A DNA stretch of 64,000 nt, taken from NCBI GenBank assembly GCA_039621445.1, contig CP154955.1:32471417-32535416 (forward strand), in the 5' to 3' direction. The stretch is from Euglena gracilis. Its lineage: Eukaryota > Euglenida > Euglenophyceae > Euglenales. Below the pieces are notes generated by a model. It ran no database searches. It had not been told where the DNA came from and saw only the letters and a program-made list of their open reading frames with translations. Below are positions 31,565-43,842 of this stretch, piece by piece. Numbering within the stretch: the first letter of the stretch is position 1; every line of letters begins with the position of its first letter. The position numbers and the translations under genes were made by a program.

Positions 31565-34500
31565 GTGTGCCACCCCAGCGAGCGTTGCGAGCTGCCTCCC
31601 CCGTGTGGTGGGCGGCGACGGGGCGGGGGGGGGGGGGCGGTGAACACAGTCAGTCTGTCTGTGGCGTAGTCATACGTGGGTTCATCACCCCGGGGGAAAG
31701 GCCGAAGGATTTGCGGGGCCCCAACGAGTCCCCCAGCGGTGGGGGTGTGCCCCTCCGTTCGCTCTCCGGGCGTTGCCCCGCAGGGCGGAGCGAGGGCCGC
31801 CCCCGGAGGAGACCGCCCAAGTGGTGCCATCGACACCCCGGGAGGTGTGCCGTGGAGCCGGGGATCCACGAACCGCCTCGCCCCCCGCCACAAATGGGCC
31901 TTCCGCGGCCGGTCCATCCAAGGGCCAGGGTGCCGGGGGCGTACACTGTTGGCGGCCCTCCCTGTCCAGGACGCTGGGGTGTCCCCTCGTCGCCCGCGCC
32001 GTCACCTTCGCGATTCACGTGACACGGAGCGGAAGGATTTCCCTCCGGTGCCCCCCCTCCCTGTGGCTCCGATGCTGGTCTGGTGAATTGGCTTCGGCCT
32101 CTGGCCCTGCGAACTGAGCCCTACCTTTTCCCCCTCCCTGCAGCGCTCTGGTTTCGGACTTTTGAGCATGACCCAAGGGGAAAAGAAGGAGAAGGGCCGT
32201 CGCCTCAAGGGAGGATTTCATCTCCAGGGAGGATTTTCCGTTCCTGCCCATTGGTTTTGATGTTTTGATTTGATTGATATTTGGAAGTATGTGATAATAT
32301 ACAAAATGGTTTGAAGGAAAAGGGCGTTGATGATCCTGATTTCCTCCGGTTTCGATGGTTTATTCATCATCATCTTCAGCCAATCACCACATTTTGATTG
32401 TTGTTATTTTTTGAACGGAAATGCAGCTTTGAAACAAAAAAATTGTTGATTTGAAAACAATGCACACACCCACTGTTCTTCTCTCAGGTGTCGGAAGCTG
32501 CAAGTCCGCCCAAAGAAGGTGCCACCAGCTGCCCCAAATTGCTGCACAGACTAAGGATGCCTTTTGGGTGGGTGCAGACATGGTTTACAGAGAGGGAGTG
32601 GAGTAGAACATTCATGAAATGCAAGGGGGGAATATTTTTGAGATTGGGGACGTGTGTACATACCAACCCTGAGGTTCCCATGGCATCATTTTTTTCAGGT
32701 CATTAATCCGTGACCTCGGAGATTTGAAAACAATGGGAGCCCCACCACAATCAAAAGTTTTTTTTTCTGATTCCCCATTCAGCCTTGAGGAATAGGACGA
32801 CCTTCAAAACCTTCGCCAAAAATGCCACAAATGATCTTTTTTGTAACCCTCCCGAATTTTAACCCCCTCTTCTCGGGAAGCGCCAAAAGACAGAATGAAA
32901 TGGGAAGCAGGGGTTTTGTTATTGGAGGGACTCCTGCCCGGGTCCATCCGCCCTTTTTGAGAGCCACTCAGCAGCTTCCAGCCTGTCCCCCCCCCCCCCT
33001 AGTGGGGTCCGCTGGAGTTGGGGCCAGTTTGGTAAAGCTGGGCTGGACCGAAAAGATTTTTGCGCAAAATGTCAATTATTTTGAAAAGGGCGCAAAAATT
33101 AGAAAATTTTTTCATGGACATTTTTGAAGGTTTTTTTGTTTTCGCCTCGAAATTTGGGCTGAAAAACCCCAATCCAGCTTGATTTGTACTTTTTTGGCTT
33201 GGATTCAGGTGTCAACTGGGTCCAGCTGCCAGCTAGTTGGATCCCCCCCACCCGGACTTGGAACCGGGGGCGGGTTTGCAGCCAGGACCAAAAAACTACA
33301 CCCGCAGTATCGGGTGCCTGCTTTTAGAAGACCCCTATAACGCAAACCTACCTCCGATTTTTTTTTTAAAGCAAAGCCCCGGACCAAATCTGAAAGCAGA
33401 ATTATTTTTTCTGAATAATAATCTTCAGATGACGATTTCACTGCTTCAAAGAATCCAGATAATCCAGCTGTTTTAACTGGAAACCTTTATGTTCAATGTC
33501 CAATGTAAAATATTTCAAGTTCAAAATTCTTCCCATATTTCCCATTTTGAGACAACAGGTGTGGTTTGGTAGCACAGTTTTAAAAAGGGGGAAATGTCAA
33601 ATCTCCTTCTGTCCTCGTTACCCATACCTATTTTGGGTAACGAGGGCAGAATTTATGTCCTATTTACCCATACCTCGTTACCCAACCCATACCTATTTTG
33701 GCTAAATTTTCTTTTTTTCCATCCTTTCTGGAAAAAAATTAACGACATTCTGAAAATATTGCGATAAAAAATTTGTTGCTTTTATTATCGTTGGTTGCAC
33801 TAATTTCTCAAATTTTCAAAGATGGTTTCTCCAAAATGAATTTTGTATGTATCCCTGTTTCTTTTGTCTGTTGTCAACCTCATGCCTTCACCTCAAACCC
33901 CCCCCCCCAGACATGCCCAGGAAGGGGAGGGGGAGGTATGACTTTTTACCACGTTGCGATCAGGACAATCCATGAAACTGTTCAGATTTACACCACATCA
34001 ATTACTTTCATTAAAAAATGGTTTTTGTTCCAAAGTAGTTTGAATTTCTTTTGTTCATTGTGAAATGTGCTGACCTGTGGCCGTGTGAGAATTTTCCAAC
34101 CTCTAACCTCTGGGTACAAGATTGGCAAGAAGGAAATTAACACACTCAACATATTATTAACATACGACACTCAAAATTTTTAAAGGTCCAATTTTTTGAT
34201 TTGGTTTGCAACTGAGGGAAAAGATAAACAAAGGCATCTCAAGCACAAAAAGTCGCAATGTTCTTGGGTTGCTCCTCTTTTTGCACCTGCTGACCAGCCC
34301 CCGAACAATTTTTTTGAGATTTTTTTGGCCGATTTCCGGGTTCGAATAAAGCTTTTTTTCAGCCCTCTGGTGAGAAGTTTGTGGAAAAAAATTCTTTCTT
34401 TTCCTTTTAGTCATCGGTGTCAAAATGCCAACAATACCAGACCCGGAAAAAACTGTCCTCTTGTCTTGAACTCGCTGACCGACCTCGTATGGATTTTTCT

Positions 34501-34686
34501 ACCACTTCGAAGTACATTTTGTATTCATTGTTCAATAAAATTTACAAAATCTACCGGCCGGGGCCCAACCACAGCGGGTCCACCCCCTGAGGGCCTTTTT
34601 AAAATGGTCCGGCGTGAGAGCAGTGTGGCCCGCGGAACAGCGGCCCCCCGTGTCACACTCCTCCGCTGCCAACTCCGCCCACACAG
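31565..34686 (+). other. Intron, no coding signal accepted
   Basis: The first 500 bases are GC-rich and open in several frames (31570-32110), without splice support. The rest is AT-rich. A hairpin with arms CCTCGTTACCC and GGGTAACGAGG sits at 33613-33645. Otherwise nothing recognised. Confidence 0.4.
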
Positions 34687-34870
34687 CCCGCGTGCAGCCC
34701 ATGGCCCAGCTCCCGTCCGCCCCGCGGAGCCACCGCCTGCTGACCCCGCAGCCCCGGCCGGGGTCCGGGCCTGTCCCGGGCGAGGCCGGCAGTCCCCACA
34801 GCGGCCACCTCAACGCCTCCGCCCCATCCCCGTGTGCCAGCAGCCTGTGTGGCTCCCGCCCCTGGAGCAG
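34687..34870 (+). CDS. Exon: Pro/Ala-rich linker
   Basis: Acceptor CCGCCCACACAG, donor GGAGCAG/GTCCGA. One base completes the 31564 codon, then 61 codons: PRAAHGPAPVRPAEPPPADP and so on, ending PIPVCQQPVWLPPLEQ. Likely disordered. A second frame here is also open, but phase agreement with both neighbours favours this one. Confidence 0.6.
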
Positions 34871-35040
34871 GTCCGAGGGCCCTCCTCTCCACCAGTTTTG
34901 GGGTGGGCCCCCAAGAGAGGTTCCCCAATCCACCCTCCAAGCATTCAAACAGGTGGTGGCCGATGCCCAGGTTGATTTTGTGCGGGCGTTTTAATTTTTG
35001 ATATTTGGAGCAAAGAATTCTGGAGTGCCCTCCCCCCATA

Positions 35041-35717
35041 CTGTCATAGGAAAAAATAACATCCGGAAAAAATAACATCTAAGCCGCTTTTAGATGTTAT
35101 TTAGTCAGATGTTATTTTTTCTTCATTTGCTCCAGAAATAAGTCGAAAATAGATAAGATGTATAAAGTGGATAGGATGTGGGATGAAGAACACGAACGAC
35201 TGTGACAATCATTACCAAAGGACGAGGCTGTCCATCAGGCTTGCATTCAATCCTTGCCTTTTTGAAGTAAAGAATGTACCGTTTCATGGGTTATGCTCTG
35301 GATACTCTCACCAGATGCTATTTGTTTGTGTTGGGATCACCCAGTTATTGCAATATATGCCCGACCCCCCCTCCTGGACCGGGGGGGAGCCCGACCCTCC
35401 CACCTGCCTTAAGCCCACACTGGTCAAGTGTGGGGTGTGTGGGGGGCATATGGCCAGTTCCCCCCCCCCAGGACCCTGTCCTGTGGGGGTCCTGGGGGGG
35501 AAACTGGCAATGACTCGTGGGGGGGTGTAGGTAAATGTCTGGTGTGCGCTCCAGTTTTTTTTTGCAATGCCTTGCACTCCCTCCACCTAAACTATGGCGC
35601 AGTCCGGGTGACTGAAGCGCTGGAACTAGATAACCTTTAAGTGCCTTTTGACAAGCCTCTCTGGATGTTATTTATTCAGATGTTATTTTTTCCGGATGTT
35701 ATTTTTTCCTATGACAG
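35041..35717. mobile_element. TA-flanked MITE, 677 bp
   Basis: Perfect 40-bp TIRs beginning CTGTCATAGGAAAAAATAAC. Each TIR contains two copies of GGAAAAAATAACATC. TA lies immediately outside both ends (35039-35040 and 35718-35719), the target duplication typical of Tc1/mariner-type elements. Further AGATGTTATTT copies follow the left TIR. No coding sequence, so non-autonomous. Confidence 0.9.
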
Positions 35718-35799
35718 TAGGACAGGGGTGAAAGTGCTGTAGAAACAAAAAAAGCAGTTCCGAACCATACCATTGCTTAACACCTGTCCCACCCCCACC

Positions 35800-36035
35800 C
35801 CCCCGGGGGGGGTGACTGACTGGTTTTCTGCCTGGGGTTAGGCCCGAAATGAAAAAGTGGCTTTTCAGGTGCCAAAGGCGCCAGAAAGTTTTTGGATCTT
35901 TTGAGATTTTTTGGCAATATTGCCTTGCCAACATGACCTCATTCAAGAATGGCCGATCATCCCCTTGGGGGGGTAAAGTGACTGACTGGTTTTTTCAGAG
36001 TGGAAAGAGACCCCCCCCCCCCCGGGGTCGCTAAG
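35800..36035 (+). repeat. Intronic GTGACTGACTGG / GGCGCC-hairpin repeat
   Basis: Diverged copy outside the exon array: GGGGTGACTGACTGG, a GGTGCCAAAGGCGCCAG hairpin, AAGTTTTTGG, then a second GTGACTGACTGG. Confidence 0.65.
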
Positions 36036-36166
36036 CAATGTTGTGTTCCGAACTCCTAACCTCTCATGGTGTCCCACCCATCCATTGCGGTGCTTGTGAG
36101 GATTCTGGAGGTCAAAGCCACCCGGGATGTTCTGTTGTGCCAGTTTGGTGCCCACTCCCCCTGCAG

Positions 36167-36279
36167 TTCGATTCTCAAACAGAGTTGTCGCCCTGTTCTG
36201 CCTTCAGCGACCGCCTCAAGACGTACAAGGAAAGATCAACCAACCCGCATTCAGACAAACTGGATTACGATGCTTGGTC
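36167..36279 (+). CDS. Exon: hydrophilic segment
   Basis: Acceptor CCCCCTGCAG, donor TGGTC/GTTGGG. Phase 0 to 2. Encodes FDSQTELSPCSAFSDRLKTY and KERSTNPHSDKLDYDAW plus 2 bases. Balanced composition with no low complexity, so a convincing exon, though no family is recognised. Confidence 0.75.
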
Positions 36280-36714
36280 GTTGGGCTGGGGCAGGGCATT
36301 TGCACCGAAATCCAGTGCCAGACGGCAAACTGGGGGGGGGGGGAGTGGGTTATCGGCCGACTAGTCGGCCGACTACCCAATTGGTCGGCCGACTAGGCCT
36401 GGTCGGTAACTAGTCGGCGAGACGGGGGGGGGGGGGGGCAGACTATCCACTCTAATGCATTAACGGGTCAGTATCGCCGACTTGTAAGCCCCCCCTGAAA
36501 TTTTTTTGGCCAAATCACCTCAACCCCAGTCAAAACCCACCCAATGGCTCCAGAACCCTCCAATCGGGGGTGAATATGCAAAAATTGGGGTGAAAATGTC
36601 AATTTTGGGCCACTTTGGCAAAAGAACAGCTCTCTCCATTGGATTTTCAATATAATGGCCCCAAAATACCAATAAAAATGGCACAAAAAGGACTGAGCCC
36701 TCCAAGTATGTTAC

Positions 36715-37525
36715 CAACATAGAAGGGATTTTGTTTTTTGAGGGGGGGTGGGGGGCGGAGCCCCCCCCCCCCCGCCTAGCCAAAATGAGCCACAAAAACG
36801 ACTTAGCCCCCGCGTATGCTGCCAACATAGAAGGGATTCTGTTATTTGGGGGGGTGCAGGGGGGGGGGCGCCTATGTCAAAATTTCGCACAAAAAGGATT
36901 TTGCCCTCCAACAGGGGGGGGGGAATGCAACTTGCATAATTTGCATACTTTTGCATAATCAGCTTTTCCCGAAATTTGCATTTTTCTGCATTTTTTTTGC
37001 ATTTTTTTTGCACAAAATATTTTGCCCTGGAAAATTTTTTTGTAGTTGGTTGCCGTATGTTTGGATTTTTTTGCATTTTTTTGCATTTTTTACATAAAAT
37101 ATTTTGTCCTTGAAAAAAAATTTGTAGTTGGTTGGCATATGTTTGGATTTTTTTGCATTTTTTTGTGTTTTTTTGCATAAAATATTTTGCCCTGGAAAAT
37201 TTTTTTGATTTTAGGCAGCAAAGCTCTGTCATATTCCAGCTTTTTCTCAAGGTTTTCATGCAAGTTGCATTTTTTTGCATTTTTTTGCATTTTTTTTGCA
37301 TTTTTTTGTGTTTTTTTGACTTGCATAATTTGAAGGGCCAAGTTGCATTTCCCCCCCCCCCCTGCCTCCAAGTATGTTGCCAACATAGAAGGGATTTTGT
37401 TATTTGAGGGGGGGTGCGGAGGGGCAGAGCCCCCCCCCCCCCCGCCTATGCCAAAGTGAGCCACAAAAACGACTTAGCCCCCGAGTATGCTGCCAACATA
37501 GAAGGGATTTTGTTATTTGAGGCTC
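36715..37525 (+). repeat. Repeated unit inside the long-TIR element
   Basis: The unit GCCAACATAGAAGGGATTTT with a following GTTATTTGAGGGGGG occurs at about 36715, 36822, 37378 and 37492. Copies 1-2 and 3-4 are separated by about 100 bp with CGACTTAGCCCCCG between them. Confidence 0.7.
36935..37330 (+). repeat. Phased T-tract (TTTTTTGCA) low-complexity DNA
   Basis: T-runs of 6-9 bases separated by GCA recur at about 10-11-base spacing, which by established knowledge favours intrinsic curvature. Confidence 0.7.
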
Positions 37526-38313
37526 GGGGGATTTGGGGGAAGGGGGAGTTTTCTGTCCCTCGTAATGCAAAATGCTTGCATTTCTAAAGGATTTTCATGT
37601 AATCCCTGTTTCATCATTGACGGACCCCCATCAAGGGCCCACCGACCCCCACCGACCAAAGATTTCCATCTGAGGGCGTTCATGTTGGTGCAGGGCACTT
37701 ATTTGGACCCATCCGGACCATTTCTGGGTGATTTGGGCCCGCCACAGACCATTTTTATGACCACCGAGTAGCCACCGACTTGTTTGCATAGGATTTTCTT
37801 CATGGGGGGGGGGCTTAAAAGTCGGCGGTTTTGACCCGTTAGTACATTAGAGTGGGTATTTCGCCGACTAGTCGGCCGACTACCCACTACCCCCCCCCCA
37901 GTCTACCGCTATGCGCCCCGAAATCCGCAAAGTGTCAATTTTGTGTTGCACCCGAATGTTGTGGAGCGAATGGGGGGGTGTGGCATACGTTTGTGTCGCG
38001 GCTGTTGGATCCCATGCGCTTTGTTTGCCCCAGGGCCTCGTCCCCTAGCGCGCTGCGTCGGGGGTCTCGCGGCGTGACCACAGATTCATTTATCATTTGT
38101 GGTACCCTCCTCCTTTTAGGCCCAGAATTATTATCTTGATCCCACTCCTTGATTACCAAAGTTTTCGATTTTGGAACAAAATTGGTGGTGGTTCAGTGAG
38201 GTCATGGGGGGGGGGTGCGATTGGGTTGGTGGGTGGGTGGGTGGGTTTGGGCCTGGAAAGATGTGCCACCTTGGATCTCCAAGTGAATCCATGGGCCCAA
38301 CCTTGCTATACAG

Positions 38314-38413
38314 ACTGTTGCGTCGCCGGACCACCAGCAAGTGTGCTGCCAGGGCTCTTTTGATAGTGATGGCAGTTGAGCTGTTGTGTGTGACCGTGAC
38401 CAGCCTGCATCAG
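38314..38413 (+). CDS. Exon: hydrophobic helical segment
   Basis: Acceptor TTGCTATACAG, donor CATCAG/GTATTG. One base completes the 36279 codon. Encodes LLRRRTTSKCAARALLIVMA and VELLCVTVTSLHQ. The stretch ALLIVMAVELLCVTV is hydrophobic but contains Glu; a buried helix is more likely than a membrane span. Both splice sites and phase are good. Confidence 0.7.
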
Positions 38414-38639
38414 GTATTGCTTTAAGGCAAATGTTTTTCAAAAGTTTTAGACATTTTAAAGCACTTTTAAGGCCTTTCAAGGCATTTTAAAGGTTTATTT
38501 ATTTTAGACGCTATTTTCCAAGGGCTGTCTGGGCATCGAACCAACGTTTTCAACCTGTGGTCCAAATTTTGAACAATCAAAAGGCACATTTTTTGGGTTT
38601 TTTGTTTGGATGGATAATGGCCAGCAAGATTTTATTTAC

Positions 38640-39100
38640 CTCCCGGGGGGGGGGGGAGTAAAGTCCAGGGTGGGCCGGGGAGCAGCACCTACGTCCGACT
38701 GACCCCCCATTTCGGTCCCGGAATGGCGCTGGATCCGGCGAAAGGGGTCTGGGGATATTCCGCGCTTATTGTGTGGGATAGGGTCAGGGTTAGGGTTGGC
38801 GGAACGAAAGGGGGGCGTTTTTTAGGGACGAGGATAGGCCGGAAGTTAAGCTGCCGTTTGGGAAATATTTTTGGGTCGCATTTCCGCCGTCGTTCGTTTT
38901 ACCGTCCCAAATTTCACCGAACTTGGTCGGAATTGCGGCATTTCTCCCTAAATTCCTAAAAGGGGGAGCCCTCCAGGAATCCGGTCGGAACCCAAACCCT
39001 ACACCCGAACGATAACCCCGACCTTCCTCCAGGGTCGGACGCGGGTGCTACTACCCCCCCCCCCCCGCCCGGCCGGAGGTTTACTTTCCCCTCGGGAAAA
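38640..39100 (-). repeat. Dispersed repeat, inverted relative to 46746-47035
   Basis: Its reverse complement shares GGGGCTCCCCCTTTT-type, GGAATTT..GGGAGA, ATGCGACCCAAAAAT and TTCCGGCC landmarks with 46746-47035. Ends TTTACCTCCCGG and CCGGAGGTTTAC are roughly inverted, so it may be a further TIR element. Confidence 0.6.
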
Positions 39101-39377
39101 ATGTTGCTGCTAGATAATTATACAATGTTCCAGCGTACCAGAATCACTTTTGTTCCCAAAGTTAGCCTGATTTTGCTGAGGCTTTGTGCTTTCATTTTTT
39201 GCTTGGTTGGAGAAAATTCTGCCAGTCCGAGATTCAAGGCATTTCAACGCATTTGAAAGCGTTGCAAGGCATGTTCGCCTAAATTTTTATGGCGCTTTTG
39301 AAGGAGTTATCCTGTTCTTCAGGCGCCTTAAAAAATTATCATCCCATTAATGATACCTGGCCCACATCTGTTTGCAG

Positions 39378-39453
39378 TGGCCAAAAAAACAGCTCGGCGT
39401 TCATCGACCTCGCACATGACGACGCTTTTCAGCAGCTGAGGTGGACGCTGCAG
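39378..39453 (+). CDS. Exon: short hydrophilic segment
   Basis: Acceptor CATCTGTTTGCAG, donor CTGCAG/GTGTCC. After 1 base encodes GQKNSSAFIDLAHDDAFQQL and RWTLQ. Splice sites are good, but the phase does not match 38413, so a small exon is missing or this call is off. Confidence 0.5.
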
Positions 39454-40133
39454 GTGTCCCCAGCAATGCTTTCCTTCCTCGGATGTGGGCGACCATTTGC
39501 CCCCAATTAAAGAAGATTTGAATTTTGTTTGATCGTTGTCCACCCTCCATGGCAACCCCCCTCCCAATGACTCTACAGCTGCATTTTGCACTGCTGCCCA
39601 TGGTAATGGGCCCTATTATTTGGACTCCGACCGTGGGGCGGTCTCTGTCCCCCTCCCAACAAACGCCCTCGGCTCCTCGGATTGGTGAAAACTGTTTCTT
39701 TTACCCAGGAAGCCTGCACCGGTAGCACAATATCGATTAGATAAACGGTGTTCATTTTTGGGGGGCAGACAATATTGTACCTTAAGAATTTGCAATTACT
39801 GCAACTGGAAATCCTAGGAAATCCCATTAGCAGGGCTAATCAGTGGGAAAGAATCTGATTTTAAGAAGTGAGCGGCGCGAAGCACCGGAATATTTTGGAA
39901 CCCCAAAACTGCCAAAAAAGCCATTTTTTGCCATTTTTGGGGGGGTTTTTTGGGGGGAACAAAATAATCCAAAAAAAGCGCAGAGAAACCTCATTTCCGC
40001 CTCGGCGCACAGCGCCAGAGGAATTTTTTTTCCGTCGGGGTGACCCCACAGACCCCGCCAACTTTTGTTTTATGTAGTGAAATGCCAGCTAGTGGACCCC
40101 CCCCGGGGTCATTATGCAAGAGCCCAGTGGCAG

Positions 40134-40340
40134 ACATATGTGGAGGCTCGCTCCATCGGCTGGGAAGAGGGGCTTGAAGGAATGGCAGTCTCCGCCATTG
40201 CCGAAGGCCCCTGCGGTTCTTTCCTCCCGGATGGAACCCCTCCCATTCGCCAGGGCATCGACGACGGCAGCGGGCGACTGCAGGCAGCGCAGCTGGCTGA
40301 GCTCGAGGGACGTCTGGGCCCTTTCCGCCTGTCGCAAGAG
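40134..40340 (+). CDS. Exon: segment with degenerate EF-hand-like loop
   Basis: Acceptor CAGTGGCAG, 69 codons in phase 0. Starts TYVEARSIGWEEGLEGMAVS and ends with LAELEGRLGPFRLSQE. The stretch IDDGSGRLQAAQLAEL aligns with an EF loop (Asp3, Ser5, Gly6, Leu8) but lacks Asp1 and Glu12. Donor GAG/GCGTGT would be GC; a GT two bases later is the alternative. Confidence 0.65.
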
Positions 40341-41675
40341 GCGTGTGTCCCGGGCACACCATTACTTTGGTGCACACCTGCCCCCCCCCCTCTGGATGAT
40401 TGCCCTGGTCCTTTTTTGTTGAATACATCCGCAAAAATGTTTTATCGTTGAGCTGCTCTACCCGAGACGTTGGTAGGTGCTGATCATAGCACAATTCTGG
40501 ACTGTTTTTGGAAAGTGGTGATTCTCCATGTCAGTGAAGCAACATGGCGACCCCCAAAATAAAACACCCTCCAAAATAAAACTCCCCAAAACAAAAAACC
40601 CCGGCCAGTTTTCAGCAAAAATTGAAAGAGAAGATTGTGTTTCCAAATAAAAATTTTTGGGGTTTTTGGAAAGTTCCAAGCCAGACCCTAAAAATTGTGC
40701 AAATGCTCCAAAAAAATGTGTGATTTTTTGAAATAGTTTTGCGGTTTGAAATAATTTTGCGGTTTACCCATCTTTCATCTGTCAAAAAAAATGGCAATTT
40801 CGAATGTTTTTCTCGTTGGGAAAATCCTGCTTTTCCACCTCAATTCTGAAAAATAACCCCCCCCCCCCGGGAAATTATCATGCCTGATGTCGGGGATACT
40901 GTCAGGGTCCCCGTTACTGGTCAACCTCTCAGCATAGGAAGTTGTCAATTCTCGGGAGGGTATTTTTTCTGCAAACATTTTCAGGAAAATGAAATAATTA
41001 CACCCCACCTTGGGATTTTCAGCAAACGACCCATAAAATGGACCCAGGGTCTTATTTTTGGGAGCCCCAGGGTATTAAGTGAAGGTTGGTTTTGTGGGGG
41101 GGTTAGTCTCTCACCGCCTTGGACCGAGGGGGAGGATGTCCGCACCCCCCTCCAGAAACCTCAAATTTTTTCTCGGGGTGTAACGAGATTTTTGATGTCA
41201 GTATTTTTCAAGGCCAAATTTTTCTCCGACGCTTTCCACCGGAAAATTTTTCCCACAGGGGAGAGGTTTCTAACCTTCCCCCCTTCCCTTGCATTCATTT
41301 AATACCCTGGTTGTGGCCCAGGGTGTAGAATTGGCTTGTCTAAAAATACATAGACCCGTATTTCTAACAAAGAATAAAAAATGTTGAGGTGAAACCCAGT
41401 GGAACGTAAATCTGCACGTTATCCAATTTGAGTCCAAGTTTTCCTCAACGAAGTGAAGTTGAGGATGTGGCAATTACCTCCGGTGAGTGCGTCGTTGAAA
41501 GGAATTTTTTTAGCACCGGACTCGTTGAGATTCATGCACGAACAGTAGTCCAAGACCCAGACAAGTCATTGTTGCTTGTTGCAGCATCACTGGCGGCTGC
41601 CCAACGCTTCTTGCCCCCCCCCCCGGCCGCCTGGGGCAATTTGCATTTGCTCCTTAGTGTTTTGCTGGCATTCAG

Positions 41676-41714
41676 AAGTCGATGGACATTGTGCTGTTGC
41701 CGCTGAAGAGGAAG
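41676..41714 (+). CDS. Exon: 13-codon microexon
   Basis: Acceptor GCTGGCATTCAG, donor GGAAG/GTGTGG, phase 0: KSMDIVLLPLKRK. Supported only by splice sites and phase agreement with 40340 and 42428. Confidence 0.4.
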
Positions 41715-42427
41715 GTGTGGGTGCTGTTCTCCCCCTGTTGCCCCAACCCAATCCCTGTGTTATTCATTTCGGAGCTTATTAATGGCGTCTGCCAGACCAC
41801 GTTTGGCAGGGACCAGGGCGTTGATCAAATCGAAGGGCACCCCATCCCCTGGGGAGTCATGCCAGTGAGCAGTATTTTTCCAACCTTGAACCCCATCGAC
41901 GAGTTTTGTTTATTTTCCCAGCCACCCAAAGGGCTCTTGGGCGGCAACGGGACGGTTTTTTCCGCTGTTGGGCCATCAAAATGGGTAAACGTGGGCTGAC
42001 TGGGGCATGTTTGGTCAAAAGTTGATTTCCTTGCCTCATTGGCAGCTTCTTTGAGCGTTTTTGCAGTCTTCATTTTTGCCTCCCATTTCGATCCTGGGTG
42101 GCCCAATTCCACCCTGGGACTGCTATATATGGGGGTCAGCCAATAGCCTTTTTCCCACCAGCACAAATTTTCCAGCCTCTGCTCCGGGGGGGGGGGTCGC
42201 AGGTGACGCCCATTTTGCGGAGTTATTGTTTTTCTTTGTGCACTTTTTGAAAGGGGCTTATGATTTGAGCGGTTGCAGCTGATCGGCTCTTGCAACCGTT
42301 TTGGCCAATTTCTGCAGTACACTGAAGGGGTCTCTCGGTCTGAAACCCCGAGACTCGGCCACCCCCTGGTTTTGCAAAAATGGCCCAGATACGCTGTGTT
42401 CGGCGAGGGTTTTGACATGTTGCAGAG

Positions 42428-42586
42428 GTCGCAGAGCCCATGATTGAAAACGTGGCCGGCAAAGGGAAAATGGAAAGTCATTGGTGGCTCGGCACTGCTG
42501 ACTTGGAACTGCTGTCTCAGCTCTGCAACTGGGCTGCCGAGTCCCAGACATCGGCTGCGGAAGTTGTGCCTTCAGTGGCCGTGGTC
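42428..42586 (+). CDS. Exon: mixed helical segment
   Basis: Acceptor TGTTGCAGAG, donor GTGGTC/GTGCGC, 53 codons in phase 0. Encodes VAEPMIENVAGKGKMESHWW, LGTADLELLSQLCNWAAESQ and TSAAEVVPSVAVV. Normal amino-acid composition and an open frame beyond chance length. No family recognised. Confidence 0.6.
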
Positions 42587-43811
42587 GTGCGCATGTGCCT
42601 TCCTTTTTTTGGGGGCGTCGTTGCTGAAGAGGTCTCACGTCGCACTGCCAGACATGGCTCTTCAAGAGAAGCGGGGGTGTGAGGACGGCCGCAGAGACCA
42701 CTTGGACATACCACTTGGAATTTCATTCTTACAATTTAAAAAAAATTTGAGTATTTTGAGTATTCGGAGAGCACCTCCCCTGGCAGGTATGGCGATGCCC
42801 ACAACAAATCCTGGATGAGGGGCGGAAGCAGAGATCGCCACACATAGATGTGGCTGTGGCCCCAATCCTGCCGACACAGGCCCAGGCGCCAGTCGCGGTC
42901 GGCGACGGGGGACGACAGCAGGCGGCTTTTCACTAAACGCCGGTGGGATGGGGGGGGGTGCCCTCACCCACCCAGGGAACCCCCATTTATTCCATCGTCC
43001 TTGTTCAAACTGCTGGGATTTCTGTCAGCTTGACCCATACCCACACCCTGGGGCAGGACCACCCACCCAGTTTCACCTCCGGGGGGGGGGGGTGGCTTCT
43101 CAGTTGAAAAGAAGCCTGGGTGGTGGCAACCCGATGGAGCGCTGGGAACGGAGACAACAAAGCCAGACCACCAGCCACACCCAGACCGAAGCGAATAGGT
43201 CTTGAAAAAAATGTTGTGCAGGAGCATGGATTGTTTGGAGGAGGCCATTGGAAAGGGTGTGGTGTGGTTCTGCTTTCCCAGCAGCACCAGACATTTCATT
43301 GGGGTTGGTTGGGCTTTCTGTCGAGATTTGTCACAGTTTAAACACTGAAGGTGTGGTCCCGGCCACATAATTTGGAAAGATATCCGGTGAAGAGAACAAA
43401 ACGTGCAATGCCACTGATTCAAAACATGAAAACCCGCTGAAAACTATGTGTCCCTGTGTATGCTCGTCTTCACATGGTTTGCTACTGCCAACAAACATTC
43501 CTTTCAGCAGGCATAATTTACCTGATTTTCTCACCAGAGAATGGAAGAGTTGGTTAAAATAAAATTTATCTGCTTGTTTTCAGTTGTTTTCCCTCCACAG
43601 CTTTCCTTCACATTTTGATACATCCAAATATTTATGCATGCATATGCCCATGCGTGCATGCATCCAACGCACATATATACATACATACATAGATATATAT
43701 ACATGCATACATACATACATACATACGTACGTACATACATACATACATACATGCATACATACATACATACATACATACATACATACATACATACATACAT
43801 ACATACATACA

Positions 43812-43842
<31 letters not shown>

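Larger units (their letters stand above)
36329..37902. mobile_element. Long-TIR element, 1.57 kb
   Basis: Both ends start ACTGGGGGG and contain GTCGGCCGACTAGTCGGC, CCACTCTAATG, TAACGGGTCA, CGCCGACTT and AAGCCCCCC in the same order. The arms are about 165 and 110 bp; the left has an extra duplicated GTCGGCCGACTA stretch. The interior has phased TTTTTTGCA tracts and four copies of a CCAACATAGAAGGGATT unit. No clear target duplication and no gene. Confidence 0.75.

Noticed and set aside
31567-32117. Several overlapping GC-rich frames after the 31500-31564 exon
   Set aside because: Open in many frames on both strands because of composition. None matches the required phase with a good acceptor and donor.
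34614-34994. Alternative frame SHSSAANSAHTARVQPMAQL over the 34687-34870 exon
   Set aside because: Also open, but only the chosen frame agrees in phase with both neighbouring exons.
35530-35640. LRR-like stretch LHSLHLNYGAVRVTEALELD
   Set aside because: It lies wholly inside the TA-flanked MITE and has no supported splice sites.
38770-38800. GGGTCAGGGTTAGGGTT resembling telomere repeats
   Set aside because: Only about two units, in a dispersed repeat; not a telomeric tract.
41439-41482. Candidate exon FLNEVKLRMWQLPP before an excellent GTGAGT donor
   Set aside because: The acceptor is poor, and its 2-base start does not fit the preceding exon phase.
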